DNA of 64,000 nucleotides, from the NCBI RefSeq assembly GCF_024741815.1, contig NZ_CP102951.1, positions 3,053,001-3,117,000 on the forward strand. Direction: 5' to 3'. The stretch's first letter is position 1; each line of letters begins with the position of its first letter. Positions 17,375-26,916 of this stretch are shown here, one piece after another. Origin of the DNA: Pseudomonas sp. LS1212 (GTDB lineage: Bacteria; Pseudomonadota; Gammaproteobacteria; Pseudomonadales; Pseudomonadaceae). The translations under genes were made by a program, and so were the position numbers. The notes below the pieces were generated by a model. The model had not been told where the DNA came from. It saw only the letters and a list, made by a program, of their open reading frames with translations, and did no database searches.

Positions 17375-17831
17375 AAAGCCAATTTGAGTCAATATGTAGT
17401 GAGTTAGATTTTTCACTACAAAACTGTTGACGACGCTATCTCGCCCTTGCATGATGCAGACGTCTCCCCGATCGGGAGCGCTGGTTAAAGTGATTCAAGC
17501 AGTCTCGACAAGCCGTCGAGTTGTTTTTCGGATGTGTACTGCCCACAAGGCAGATTGATGAAGCTGACCTGCATTGTCGTCCCCAATCGGGCGAGAAGCG
17601 CTGGCCAAACGTCCTCATGATGCTTGTGGCTGACCTGGTTATTGTCGGCAGTTGTATCCTGGCGTTCGCTGCCTCTCCTCGTTGTGACGCTACTGTGTAG
17701 CAGCTACCTGTCAACGCTACATAAACAGGGTCCGGGACTTCCCCCGGGACTCGACGGGCAACGTTTGTCGCCTGATTGGCGCCATATTTCGGCGAAACAA
17801 CTAGATCAACGAGTGGTTAAGGAGCTTGAAA
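17375..17831. other. Gene-poor stretch, nothing recognised
   Basis: About 450 bases with only short conflicting frames on both strands, none with a convincing start, family signature or codon pattern. It ends with the ribosome-binding site of the small gene at 17832. Confidence 0.4.
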
Positions 17832-18161
17832 ATGAATCTGAACGATCAACCTACTATCGACAAACTGGCTCGATTGTTCGCGGTGCACAAGGACACCCAC
17901 GACAGCCATGTGCTGTGGATCTGCAAGTCGGGTGAAGTCCGTATCGATTGCCTCTCGCCCCACTCGGCGGAAAATGAATTCGAGCAAAACCACCCAAGCA
18001 TGCTGGCAAGGCTGAAGATGTACCGCAGGGGCCAGGGTTACGTCGGCAAGAAAGCCGCAGCCGACAAGGACTTCATCGGGCGCGTGCTGCAGACCTTGAA
18101 ACAGGAATGGGACCAGCTGCAAAACCGTTCCGAGGTTCGTATCCTCGACCGCTACTGCTGA
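17832..18161 (+). CDS. Small conserved-type hypothetical protein
   Basis: A 109-residue soluble, charged protein (MNLNDQPTIDKLARLFAVHKD). AAGGAG at 17819-17824 gives a seven-base spacing to the ATG at 17832, so I prefer this start to a TTG at 17826. Segments such as HDSHVLWICKSGEVRIDCL and RRGQGYVGKKAAADKDFIGRVL suggest a small alpha/beta fold. No signal peptide or membrane segment is visible. Function is not recognised. The gene is isolated between a repeat region and a LysE exporter. Confidence 0.7.
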   Translation: MNLNDQPTIDKLARLFAVHKDTHDSHVLWICKSGEVRIDCLSPHSAENEFEQNHPSMLARLKMYRRGQGYVGKKAAADKDFIGRVLQTLKQEWDQLQNRSEVRILDRYC

Positions 18162-18174
18162 TTGCTGATCCGCA

Positions 18175-18210
18175 TCGCCGGTAATCCTGGGCAAACTCAG
18201 GTTGCCGGCG
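18175..18210. terminator. Possible hairpin terminator after the small hypothetical gene
   Basis: CGCCGG and CCGGCG arms (about 18176-18181 and 18205-18210) with partly paired inner bases (CCTG/CAGG). There is no T-run directly behind it, so it is a weak call. Confidence 0.3.
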
Positions 18211-18319
18211 ATGATTGCCCTGCCTCCTCGCTTGAAAAAAAACCGTAACTGTATGGGTTCGAAGCCTGGTCACCCTGTTAAAAAACAAGGGTGAAGCCTC
18301 GACCTGCCAGGTACCCCCA

Positions 18320-18943
18320 ATGATAGATATCTCTGCACTGCTGCTGTTCATCCCCGCCTGCTTCGCCCTCAACATGGCGCCAGGCCCGAATAATCTGCTG
18401 TCCGTGAGCAATGCCACGCGTTACGGCTTCAAGCGCTCGAGCCTGGCCGGCTTTGGGCGCCTGCTGGCCTTCGCGATCATGATTGCCCTGGCGTCGGCAG
18501 GCCTGGCGGCGGTACTGCAGACCTCGGCGATGCTCTTTCAAGGCCTGAAGATCATCGGCGCCGCCTATCTCATCTACCTCGCCATTCAACTCTGGCGAGC
18601 CGAACCTGACGCCAGTGCGCAGGCCGGCGATGTGCAGGTCAGCATGCTGCGCCTGGCCTGGCAGGAGTTTCTGGTGGCGGCCGGCAACCCCAAGGCCATC
18701 CTGATTTTCAGCGCCTTCCTGCCCCAGTTCGTCGACGTCTCCCGTCCGGTCGCGGGGCAGTTCATGGTGCTTGGCGCGATGTTCCTGTGCCTGGAGGTAA
18801 TCGCCATTTGCGCCTACGCCGGCATGGGCGTGCACCTGCAGCGCTGGTTCGCCGAACCTCGTGGCAAGCGGCTGTTCAATCGCGGTTGTGCGGTGTTGCT
18901 GACGGGTGCGGCATCGATGTTGCTGGTTGCGCGGCGTAGCTGA
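18320..18943 (+). CDS. LysE/RhtB family amino-acid exporter
   Basis: A 207-residue inner-membrane protein with about six hydrophobic segments. The family signature near the N-terminus, ALNMAPGPNNLLSVSNATRYGFKRS, is intact, and GNPKAILIFSAFLPQFV is the second conserved block. It exports amino acids or related small molecules. It is monocistronic, bounded downstream by an inverted repeat. The substrate is unknown. Confidence 0.92.
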   Translation: MIDISALLLFIPACFALNMAPGPNNLLSVSNATRYGFKRSSLAGFGRLLAFAIMIALASAGLAAVLQTSAMLFQGLKIIGAAYLIYLAIQLWRAEPDASAQAGDVQVSMLRLAWQEFLVAAGNPKAILIFSAFLPQFVDVSRPVAGQFMVLGAMFLCLEVIAICAYAGMGVHLQRWFAEPRGKRLFNRGCAVLLTGAASMLLVARRS

Positions 18944-18960
18944 AAGACCGTGTCGTCTGC

Positions 18961-19027
18961 ATCGCTGGCAAGCCAGCTCCCACAAAAGGCACGCGAATCC
19001 TTGTGTGGGAGCTGGCTTGCCAGCGAT
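18961..19027. repeat. Inverted REP pair (24-base arms)
   Basis: Arms 18961-18984 and 19004-19027 are perfect reverse complements and share the GCTCCCACA core of the repeat at 7707-7783. Two positions per arm differ between the two loci, in a way that keeps the inner GGCAAGCC hairpin paired. Confidence 0.88.
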
Positions 19028-19115
19028 AGGGCCCTCACAAACAACATAGAAATTACCGCCGGCCACGGTTGGATTACACTGTCACAGCACTCGTTCTCTA
19101 CCCGGAGACCACTAC

Positions 19116-20636
19116 ATGAAAGCCTGCGACGTACTGATCATCGGAGCCGGCCCCACAGGGCTGGTGCTGGCCCTCTGGCTCAGCAAGCTGGGAATCAGCG
19201 TGCGAATCCTCGACAAGACGGCTGAACCGGGTACGACTTCGCGAGCCCTGGCCGTCCAGGCGCGCACCCTGGAGCTCTACCGCCAGCTCGACCTGGCGCA
19301 GGCGATCGTGCAAAAAGGCCACCAGGTACCGGCGGCCAACCTGTGGGTCAAGGGCGAGCAGGCCGCGCGCCTGCCGTTCGAGACCATCGGCGAAGGTCTT
19401 ACGCCCTACCCCTTCCTGGAAATCTTCCCGCAGGACCAGCACGAACAATTACTGATCGAACGGCTGGCACTGTTCGGCGTCTTGGTCGAGCGGGAGAGTG
19501 AATTACTGGGCTTCCTCGATGACGGCGAGCACATCACCGCGCGCCTGATCAGCGCAGAGGGGCGCCAGGAAACATGCGTGGCCAAGTACATCGCCGGCTG
19601 CGACGGCGCCCGCTCGACCGTCCGCAAGACCCTGGATTTCGACTTCTCCGGTGGCACCTACCAGCAAGTATTCTACGTCGCCGACGTGGACGCCGAGGGC
19701 CCTGCCCTTAACGGCGAGCTGCACGTGGACCTCGACGAAGCGGACTTCCTCGCCGTCTTCCCGCTGGCCGGCACAGGGCGCGCACGGTTGATCGGCACCG
19801 TTCGCGACGAGCGCGCCGAACATGCCGAGACCCTCACGTTCGAAGATGTCAGCAGCCGCGCGATCGATCACCTCAAGGTGCAGGTACACAAGGTGAACTG
19901 GTTTTCGAGCTATCGCGTGCACCATCGGGTCGCGGAGTACTTTTACCGGGGGCGGGCATTCCTGCTTGGCGATGCCGCGCATATCCACAGCCCGGCCGGT
20001 GGCCAGGGCATGAATACCGGCATTGGCGATGCGATCAATCTGGCCTGGAAACTGGCCGCCGTACTGACCGGCAAGGCCCCCGAGAGCCTGCTGGAGACTT
20101 ATGAGGCCGAACGCATCGGCTTTGCGCACAAACTGGTCAGTACCACCGACAGGGTCTTCAGCTTTGTCACCGCCGACGGGCCGATTGCCACGCTTGTGCG
20201 TACGCGCCTGGCGCCCCTGCTGTTTCCCAAGCTCACTTCACTTGAACCGGTTCGCGAGTTCATGTTCCGCACGATCTCCCAGATCACCCTCAACTACCGC
20301 TTGCAGTTCCTGAGCAGCGGCACGGCCGGCCATGTACAAGGCGGCGACCGCTTGCCCTGGGCAGCGGCCAATGGCGTCGACAATTTCGATTCGCTGGCGA
20401 ACATGAAATGGCAGGTCCATGTGTATGGCACTGCCAGCGAGGCACTGGTCAAATGGTGTAGCGAACGTGGCCTGCCCCTGCAGGTTTTCGACTGGGCGCC
20501 CGCGCACGAGGCTGCGGGGCTTGGGTACAACGCTCTCTACCTGCTGCGCCCTGACACCTACGTAGCGCTGGCGGAATCGTCGGGGAACGTACAAGCCCTT
20601 GAGCGCTATTTCAGCGAGCGCTCGATTACGCCTTGA
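19116..20636 (+). CDS. FAD-dependent aromatic monooxygenase
   Basis: A 506-residue class A flavoprotein hydroxylase. It has the Rossmann GAGPTG at about 10-15, the DG motif GCDGARSTVRK, and the GD motif GDAAHIHSPAGGQGMNTGIGDAINLAWKLA. A C-terminal thioredoxin-like region is present, as in PheA/TfdB/MhpA-type enzymes. It hydroxylates an aromatic ring with NAD(P)H and O2. It stands alone with GGAG before the start, and no ring-cleavage genes are adjacent, so the substrate is unknown. Confidence 0.9.
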   Translation: MKACDVLIIGAGPTGLVLALWLSKLGISVRILDKTAEPGTTSRALAVQARTLELYRQLDLAQAIVQKGHQVPAANLWVKGEQAARLPFETIGEGLTPYPFLEIFPQDQHEQLLIERLALFGVLVERESELLGFLDDGEHITARLISAEGRQETCVAKYIAGCDGARSTVRKTLDFDFSGGTYQQVFYVADVDAEGPALNGELHVDLDEADFLAVFPLAGTGRARLIGTVRDERAEHAETLTFEDVSSRAIDHLKVQVHKVNWFSSYRVHHRVAEYFYRGRAFLLGDAAHIHSPAGGQGMNTGIGDAINLAWKLAAVLTGKAPESLLETYEAERIGFAHKLVSTTDRVFSFVTADGPIATLVRTRLAPLLFPKLTSLEPVREFMFRTISQITLNYRLQFLSSGTAGHVQGGDRLPWAAANGVDNFDSLANMKWQVHVYGTASEALVKWCSERGLPLQVFDWAPAHEAAGLGYNALYLLRPDTYVALAESSGNVQALERYFSERSITP

Positions 20637-20667
20637 ACCGGGTGATCATGAAAGCGGATACCCTGAA

Positions 20668-22482
20668 CTACCGATACCCACGCGCCTGCAAATCGAATAA
20701 CCGGGCATAGCGCCCCGCTGCCGCGATCAGGCTTTCATGGTTACCCCGCTCAAGCACCCTGCCCTGATCCATCACGATAATGTGATCGGCATTGCGCACA
20801 CTGGAAAAGCGGTGCGAGATAAGCAACGTCATGCGGCCTTTGGCGTATTCGCGAAAGTGCTCGAACACTGCGGCCTCTGCACTCGCATCGAGGGCTGCGG
20901 TGGGCTCGTCGAGTATGAGGATGTCGGCATCACGGCGCATGTAGGCCCGCGACAAGGCAATTTTCTGCCATTGCCCGCCGGACAACTCCTGCCCCCCGGC
21001 AAACCAGCGCCCCAGCTGCGTGGCATAGCCCTTATCGAGATGCTCGATGAATTGCGCCGCCATGCCCTGGGTCGCCGCTTCGCGCCAGCGCCCGACGTCG
21101 CCGAAGGCATCGATGTCGCCAACGCCGAGGTTCTCGCCCACCGTGAACTGATAGCGGATGTAGTCCTGGAAGATCACGCCGATGCGACGGCGCAACGCGT
21201 CTTCGTCCCAGTCTTGCAGATCACTGCCATCGAGCAGGATGCGCCCCTCGTCGGGCCGGTAGAGCCGGGTTATCAGCTTGATCAGCGTGGTCTTGCCCGA
21301 CCCGTTCTCACCTACCAGCGCCACGCTTGTGCCCGGTGCAAGGTGCAGATCGATACCCTCGAGGGCAGCATGACTCGCGCCGGGATAGCGAAAGCCGACA
21401 CCCTCGCAACGCAAGCCGTCACCCGGCCGCACACCCTCGGTAAGCGTCCCGGTGTCGACAACCACCGGCTGTGCCAGATACTCGTAGAGGTCTGACAGGT
21501 ACAAGCCGTCTTCGTAAAGACCGCTGATAGCGGCGAGGCTGCTGCTGACCGCCGTCTGTCCCTGCTTGAACAGCACCAGGTACATGGTCATCTGCCCCAG
21601 GGTGATGGCGCCGTTGACCGTATCGATCACCACCCAGGCATAAGCCAGGTAAAACGCCGCCGTGCCCAGCAGTCCGAGAGCGAAGCCCCAGCCATCGCGG
21701 CGCAGGGCCAATCGACGGTCTTCGGCATAGAGGCGTTCGAAGGTGTTGCGATAGCGCTGCAACAACAACGGCGCGAAACCGAACAGCTTGACCTCTTTGA
21801 TATGGGCTTCCTGGGAAAGCAATACTTCAAGGTAGTTTTGCTGACGGCTTTCCGGGGCCCTGCGGGTAAACAGCCGGAACGCATCGCCGGAAAAATGCGC
21901 TTCAGCAAAAAATACCGGTAGCGCGCCAAACAACAGAATGACCAGCGCCCAAGGCGAAAAATGCACCAGCAATGCCGCGAAGCTGATCAGCGAGATCAGG
22001 TTCTGGACCAGGCCGAGCGATTTGGTTACAAACGCCAGTGGACGTGTGGACGCCTCGCGGCGCACCCGGACCAGCTTGTCATAGAACTCCGAATTCTCGA
22101 ACTGGGTCAGCGACAGCGTCTGAGCCTTTTCCAGGATCAGGGTATTGACCTTCTGCCCAAGCTGCACCCGTAACAACGATTGCTGGACCGAGAGCAAACG
22201 CTGACAACCGGCCAATAGTGCAAGCACCCCGGCCTCGAACAGGACGTAGCGCAATACCGGCCACAAGGGTGCACTGCCCTGGCTGGCATGAACCTGCATG
22301 GCCGCGACGACCGCGTCGACTATGCGCTGGCCCAGCCAGGCAGCCAACGCAGGAAGTACCCCCGCGGCCAGCGTCGCCAGGACCAACCCGACGAACAAAC
22401 CGGGCGACGTACTCCAGACCAGTTGCAGCGCACGCCGAGCCTGGTCGAAGAATGAGGCGAAGCGGCTGGGGCGTGTCATCAA
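20668..22482 (-). CDS. ABC transporter with fused permease and ATPase
   Basis: A 604-residue half-size type I ABC exporter. A transmembrane region (about 20-310) precedes an ATPase domain with Walker A GENGSGKT at 391-398, signature LSGGQWQKIALSRA and Walker B ILILDEPTAALD. It probably acts as a homodimer exporting lipids, peptides or drugs. It is convergent with the monooxygenase and precedes no partner gene; the DUF1615 lipoprotein lies 44 bases away on the same strand and may be co-transcribed. Confidence 0.92.
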   Translation of the reverse strand: MMTRPSRFASFFDQARRALQLVWSTSPGLFVGLVLATLAAGVLPALAAWLGQRIVDAVVAAMQVHASQGSAPLWPVLRYVLFEAGVLALLAGCQRLLSVQQSLLRVQLGQKVNTLILEKAQTLSLTQFENSEFYDKLVRVRREASTRPLAFVTKSLGLVQNLISLISFAALLVHFSPWALVILLFGALPVFFAEAHFSGDAFRLFTRRAPESRQQNYLEVLLSQEAHIKEVKLFGFAPLLLQRYRNTFERLYAEDRRLALRRDGWGFALGLLGTAAFYLAYAWVVIDTVNGAITLGQMTMYLVLFKQGQTAVSSSLAAISGLYEDGLYLSDLYEYLAQPVVVDTGTLTEGVRPGDGLRCEGVGFRYPGASHAALEGIDLHLAPGTSVALVGENGSGKTTLIKLITRLYRPDEGRILLDGSDLQDWDEDALRRRIGVIFQDYIRYQFTVGENLGVGDIDAFGDVGRWREAATQGMAAQFIEHLDKGYATQLGRWFAGGQELSGGQWQKIALSRAYMRRDADILILDEPTAALDASAEAAVFEHFREYAKGRMTLLISHRFSSVRNADHIIVMDQGRVLERGNHESLIAAAGRYARLFDLQARGYR

Positions 22483-22526
22483 TGAGTTCCTGGCGGCAAC
22501 GTTCGCGCACTACAGGGTACGCGTTT

Positions 22527-23630
22527 TTACTTCTTCGCACGTGCCATGCAGCGTTGACGACGCTCATCGACGCGGTTGGCGAACCAGGCGGTGGTGAGTT
22601 TGCGGGTAATCTTCGGGCTTTCCAGGGTGATACCCGGCACCACGGCGCGCGGCAGCCGTTTGCCCTCGAACTTCTCGGCCAGGGCGAACACCCGCTCATA
22701 AAGTTCCGTGTCTTCGAACTCGAGGCTATCGCCCTGTTCCAGTTGGCGCCTGATGGCGGTGTTGCTCAGGTCGAGCTTCTTGCCCAGCGTGCGCACCGCA
22801 AGCTCGGTCGCACCGGCCGTAAAAGTGCCGTGATTGATCAGGTCACCGTCGCGTGCCAGTGTAATGCCCGTGGCCAGGCTGACGGCGTTCTGGAAGGCGG
22901 CGTTACGGCTGGCGTACCAACCGGCGTTGAAATCGACGAAGCGGTAGAGTGATTTGGTGTAATGAGTGGGATAACCCAGCAAATGGGCGATGCCGAAGTA
23001 CATGCCGCCACGACGACTGAACACTTCGTGGCGAATCGAGCCTTTCACAGGATAGGGATAATCGCGCGCCCGGGTCTCGGCGAAAGCAATGCTGACCTGC
23101 ATCGGCCCGCCGGTTTGCACCGGATTCAAATTGCCGAACAGGCTCCGCCCCAACGGCGCCATGCCGATGAAGTCATCGAAGATGGCGCTGAGTTCCTTCT
23201 CGGTTCGCACGGTGCTCAGGCGCTGGCTGTAGGTCTTGCCGTTGGGTGATTCCAGCCCGAGCCCGGCATTGACCAGCACACCCGGGATATGCAATTTGGC
23301 GGCACGGCGGTCAATCTCCTCGCGCGCGATCCTGGCCAGCCCCGGCACCGGCGGGTCGACCTGGAAGGTCGATTCCTGCTCGGAAACCGCCAGCACCGAA
23401 CACAGGTTCTCGTTGGTCGGCGCAATATCCTGGGCGGCGAATGCGGCATAAATGTCGGTCGCCCAGCCTTCACGGTCGGGGGTTTTGGCTGGCAATAGCC
23501 GAACGATCTGCGCCCGCACCTGGGCGGGACTTGGCGGCGGGGGTTCTTGGGTGCGCTGCGTACCGCAGCCGGCCAGCACGACAAGCGCGCCGAGCGACAG
23601 AGTATGGAGGGTCGATGAATTCAATCGCAT
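22527..23630 (-). CDS. DUF1615 lipoprotein
   Basis: A 367-residue exported lipoprotein. The signal peptide ends in the lipobox LAGC (MRLNSSTLHTLSLGALVVLAGC). The start at 23630 is chosen because longer in-frame extensions have no signal peptide at their N-terminus and overlap the divergent gene. The mature part carries SVLAVSEQESTFQVDPPVPGLARIA, reminiscent of lysozyme-like folds, and NPVQTGGPMQVSIAFAE. It is likely periplasmic-face, outer-membrane anchored; a cell-wall role is inference. Confidence 0.85.
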   Translation of the reverse strand: MRLNSSTLHTLSLGALVVLAGCGTQRTQEPPPPSPAQVRAQIVRLLPAKTPDREGWATDIYAAFAAQDIAPTNENLCSVLAVSEQESTFQVDPPVPGLARIAREEIDRRAAKLHIPGVLVNAGLGLESPNGKTYSQRLSTVRTEKELSAIFDDFIGMAPLGRSLFGNLNPVQTGGPMQVSIAFAETRARDYPYPVKGSIRHEVFSRRGGMYFGIAHLLGYPTHYTKSLYRFVDFNAGWYASRNAAFQNAVSLATGITLARDGDLINHGTFTAGATELAVRTLGKKLDLSNTAIRRQLEQGDSLEFEDTELYERVFALAEKFEGKRLPRAVVPGITLESPKITRKLTTAWFANRVDERRQRCMARAKK

Positions 23631-23879
23631 GGCTTCCCGAACAGTGGTGCCCACAGGCGTTGCCACCACTATGCCTGAAGCGGCTGAAAATATTGATACG
23701 CCAACAATCAATAACCACTGCTGGACCTTGGAGCAGGCCGGGCGGCGCTGCGCCAGGGCCGGCATCAATAGCGCCGCCAGCACCTGGAAGATGGTCATGA
23801 ACGCCGGCGTTGATGAACCCGGCATCGGGGGAAGTGCCACACTGTCGATCAGTACTCCACCACACAGCAGGAGAATTTG

Positions 23880-24458
23880 ATGCCTTCGACTATCCAGCTT
23901 GCGGCACTGATCTTCGCGCTCGGCACCTGGTCCTTTGCCAACGCCTGCCCGCCCGGCGAGGTCGAAGTCTGCCTGGTGGGCTGCCTGTGCATACCCAACC
24001 CGGAGGCCATCAACAAGGAAATCACCCGGGTCGCCGCCCCGGCCCTCGAGCAATGGCTGGTGCAGTCGCGCGATGCCGCCGCCAGCACAGGCACCCAGAC
24101 CATCCCGCTGGATATAAAAAGCCAACTGCAGCCCTACTACGACGACCGGGTGCTGGATGCGGCCCGCTACAAGGTCGCAGATGGCACCGAGCTGAGTGCC
24201 GTAGGCACCATGTTGCAGAACCCGGATACCAACGCTGTCACGCTGATCGATATCATCGTGTTCAGAAACGCCGATGATGCCCAGAGCAACGTGCTGCTCT
24301 GGGCGCACGAGCTCAAACACGTGCAACAGTTTCAGGACTGGAGAGTCGCCGAATTCGCGGTCCGCTATACCCGCGACTTCAACACCGTCGAGGCGCCCGC
24401 CTATGAAATCCAGGCCGAGGTCGCCCGCGCGCTCAAGGCATCGCGTCAAGGGCTGTAG
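23880..24458 (+). CDS. Exported DUF4157-like protein with HExxH motif
   Basis: A 192-residue protein with a signal peptide (about 1-22, LIFALGTWSFANA), a Cys-rich N-terminus (CPPGEVEVCLVGCLC) and the DUF4157 hallmark HELKHVQQ at 143-150, a zinc-protease-like HExxH. AGGAG lies six bases before the ATG. DUF4157 is usually a domain within larger toxin or extracellular-contraction-system proteins; here it forms a short secreted protein by itself. The catalytic role is plausible but unproven. It is followed by another small exported protein. Confidence 0.75.
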   Translation: MPSTIQLAALIFALGTWSFANACPPGEVEVCLVGCLCIPNPEAINKEITRVAAPALEQWLVQSRDAAASTGTQTIPLDIKSQLQPYYDDRVLDAARYKVADGTELSAVGTMLQNPDTNAVTLIDIIVFRNADDAQSNVLLWAHELKHVQQFQDWRVAEFAVRYTRDFNTVEAPAYEIQAEVARALKASRQGL

Positions 24459-24511
24459 TGCTATAGTCAAAGGCTTGGGGCAACGCGGGGGGTTCGCGTC
24501 GGAGGTTCGCC

Positions 24512-24832
24512 ATGCGAAGCCTCGGTTGGATGGTCCTGGGCATTGCCAGTGGCATGCCAGGCTTGGCCGGCGCCCAATCCTGGGACAACATCATCGGCCA
24601 GGATTACTACGGCCAACCCCTGTCTGCCTTCAGCCAGGAGCCCTTATCCTATCGCTCGCCGCCGCCCAAGGCGTATGTGTCGACCTCGCCGCAGACCTTT
24701 CTCGTGGTGCCCGAGCCACACGACTTCCATGATTCCCGCTTGCCCGCGGTCGGGGATGTTCGGCCTCGCGTGCTGATCCGGACCTTTGATCCGGAGCTGA
24801 GGGTCTATGTCGATACCGAGGTTGGCAGATGA
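24512..24832 (+). CDS. Small exported hypothetical protein
   Basis: A 106-residue protein with a signal peptide (about 1-21, MVLGIASGMPGLAGA), then a polar, Pro/Tyr-rich region (SWDNIIGQDYYGQPLSAFSQ, SYRSPPPKAYVSTSP). GGAGG lies about ten bases before the ATG. The mature part is about 85 residues with no cysteines. The family is not recognised. It lies 53 bases after the DUF4157 gene and may be co-expressed with it. Confidence 0.6.
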   Translation: MRSLGWMVLGIASGMPGLAGAQSWDNIIGQDYYGQPLSAFSQEPLSYRSPPPKAYVSTSPQTFLVVPEPHDFHDSRLPAVGDVRPRVLIRTFDPELRVYVDTEVGR

Positions 24833-24856
24833 CACGGTTCGGCGTACCTCGATCGG

Positions 24857-25038
24857 CGTAGCCGCTGCCGCAGGCTGTCGCAGTGGCGCACCATCTGGAG
24901 TCCCGCAGGGGCTCCCCCGGCGGTCTTGAGATTTTGCGCCCGCTAACGCGCGCGAGCGGCGCAGCGGCGCACCGAGCCTTCGGCAGCGGCTACGAGTGTT
25001 CGGCTCACCTCGGTTGGCGTAGCCGCTGCCGCAGGCTG
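24857..25038. repeat. Repeat cluster, two direct copies and one inverted half
   Basis: A 21-base unit beginning CGTAGCCGCTGCCG occurs at 24857-24877 and 25018-25038. Its first 14 bases recur inverted at 24981-24994. Such GTAGCCGCTGCCG units are dispersed in Pseudomonas intergenic DNA. The 24833-25124 gap holds nothing else recognised. Confidence 0.7.
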
Positions 25039-25160
25039 CGCTGGAGTCACGCAGTGGCTCCCGGCGATCCCGGCATCCACCTCGATACCCCTATCTGAAA
25101 TCCAATGGCTGAGGTAGGGTTTGCATGTTTCGACCACCCTACCCCCACAGGAGCAGCACG

Positions 25161-25910
25161 ATGGCCGGTCACGAGCTACCGCCGGTATCCCTGACCCTCA
25201 GGTCCTATAGCGGCGAATGCGAAGCCCACGATCACGACTTCCACCAGATCGTGCTGCCGCAGTCGGGGGCCTTGGACATCGAGGTGGACGGCCTCGGCGG
25301 GCGGGTTGACTGGAGCCAGGGCGTGGTCATTCCCTGCGGCGCGCGCCACACCTTCTCGACGCGCACCTCCAACAGTTTCATCGTACTCGATGTGGCAGCG
25401 CCCCCGTGCGGCACCACCTTGAGCGACAAGACCTTCTTCCCCATCACGCCCCAGATCCGCCATCTGCTCGACTATGCCGCCCACAACGCGCAAGCCCTGG
25501 TGAGCGCTGCGCCGCTGGCCGCTTCATGGAGCACCTTGCTGTTCTCATCCCTTGCGCCTCCCGTGAAGCCACTGGAAAGTCGCAATCAATTGACCCTTGC
25601 CCGGGCCCTGGCCTACATCGAACACAACCTGGGCGCGCCCATGACCGTGCGCGATATCGCCCAGGCCTGCGCAACCAGCGAGCGTCGCCTTTACCAATTG
25701 TTCGAACAGCAATTGCAACGCTCGCCTTTCGCCTATATCGCCAGCCAGCGTTTGGACAGGGCAGTCGATCTGCTGCGTGAAACCACCCGGCCGATCGTCG
25801 ATATCGCCCACAGCGTCGGCTATGCCGATCAAAGCGCCCTCACTCACGCCTTGAAGAAATCCAGAAACACGACCCCGGCGTCCATTCGCAAAGCCTCGCG
25901 CAATGCCTGA
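25161..25910 (+). CDS. AraC-family transcriptional regulator
   Basis: A 249-residue regulator. An N-terminal cupin-like sensing domain (HDHDFHQIVLPQSGALDIEV) is followed by two C-terminal helix-turn-helix segments at about 150-245 (MTVRDIAQACATSERRLYQLFEQQ; RPIVDIAHSVGYADQSALTHALKKSRNTTPASIRK). AGGAG at 25149-25153 fixes the start at 25161. It lies 103 bases before a co-directional EamA exporter and may control it. The inducer is unknown. Confidence 0.88.
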   Translation: MAGHELPPVSLTLRSYSGECEAHDHDFHQIVLPQSGALDIEVDGLGGRVDWSQGVVIPCGARHTFSTRTSNSFIVLDVAAPPCGTTLSDKTFFPITPQIRHLLDYAAHNAQALVSAAPLAASWSTLLFSSLAPPVKPLESRNQLTLARALAYIEHNLGAPMTVRDIAQACATSERRLYQLFEQQLQRSPFAYIASQRLDRAVDLLRETTRPIVDIAHSVGYADQSALTHALKKSRNTTPASIRKASRNA

Positions 25911-26013
25911 AGCTGCGCAGGCTTGAACAAATTCCTGGCGGTTTTCATCAATACCGATGGCACCACGCTGTTTAGCATTGTCTGATCAAAGACTTCGATC
26001 AGGCATTGGATAA

Positions 26014-26916
26014 ATGACAGACACAGCGCAGGCCAACAAGGCCTTTTACCCAACCAGGACTGCAACCTCGGCAACGGCCATCGGCGTCGTCGCCGTCGTA
26101 CTCTGGTCCTGCCTGGCCTTGCTGACCACGCTCACCGAGGGCATTCCTCCCTTCGAGCTGCTGGCGCTCAGTTTCGGCGTAGCCTTTCTGGCGAGTTTGT
26201 TCGTGATCGGGCTTCGCGGCGCTGCCGGCTTTCAGGCCTGGCGCCAGCCGCTGTCGGTGTGGACCGTTGGTTTTGTCGGCATCTTCGCCTATCACGCCCT
26301 GTATTTCTTTGCCCTCAAAGCTGCCCCGGCCGCTGAAGCCAGTCTGCTCGCCTATTTGTGGCCCCTGCTGATCGTGCTGCTGTCGGCGTTGTTGGCGGGC
26401 AGCCGGCTGCGCTGGCGACAATTGGCAGGCGCATTGCTGGGGCTCGCCGGCACGGCGTTCATCATGCTGCAACGCAGCCAGGCCGAGGTCGCGACGCTGC
26501 CGGTGGCTGGTTACCTGGCCGCACTGGGCTGCGCACTGGTGTGGTCGACCTATTCGGTGGTCAATCGCCGTTTCAGTGAGGTGCCCAGCAGTATCATCGG
26601 CGGGATCTGTGGCCTGGTCGCATTGGCCGGGATGATTTGTCATCTTGCCTTCGAAGCCACGGTCAGGCCCGATTTGAGCCAGTGGGCGGCGATCGTCGGC
26701 CTGGGGCTGGGGCCCGTTGGCCTGGCGTTCTTTGCCTGGGATCACGCTACCAAGCATGGCAGCCTGCCGATGCTTGGTGCCCTTTCCTACCTGGCGCCCT
26801 TGATTTCAACAGTGCTGCTGATCGCCGTCGGGAAAAGTCATGCCAGCCCGATGCTGATTCTACCCGCCGTGCTGATCATCGTCGGAGCGGTGATCGCGAC
26901 CTCGCGATCCCGTTAA
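26014..26916 (+). CDS. EamA/DMT family exporter (YddG-like)
   Basis: A 300-residue inner-membrane protein of about ten hydrophobic helices in two EamA repeats (AIGVVAVVLWSCLALLTTL and AALGCALVWSTYSVVNRRF). It resembles aromatic-amino-acid exporters of the YddG group. The ribosome-binding site is weak, so the start may differ by a few codons. It follows an AraC regulator. The substrate is unknown. Confidence 0.87.
   Translation: MTDTAQANKAFYPTRTATSATAIGVVAVVLWSCLALLTTLTEGIPPFELLALSFGVAFLASLFVIGLRGAAGFQAWRQPLSVWTVGFVGIFAYHALYFFALKAAPAAEASLLAYLWPLLIVLLSALLAGSRLRWRQLAGALLGLAGTAFIMLQRSQAEVATLPVAGYLAALGCALVWSTYSVVNRRFSEVPSSIIGGICGLVALAGMICHLAFEATVRPDLSQWAAIVGLGLGPVGLAFFAWDHATKHGSLPMLGALSYLAPLISTVLLIAVGKSHASPMLILPAVLIIVGAVIATSRSR

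Noticed and set aside
17436..17714. 92-codon minus-strand frame after the transporter operon
   Set aside because: Arg/Ser-rich composition, no start signal, no family; treated as non-coding.
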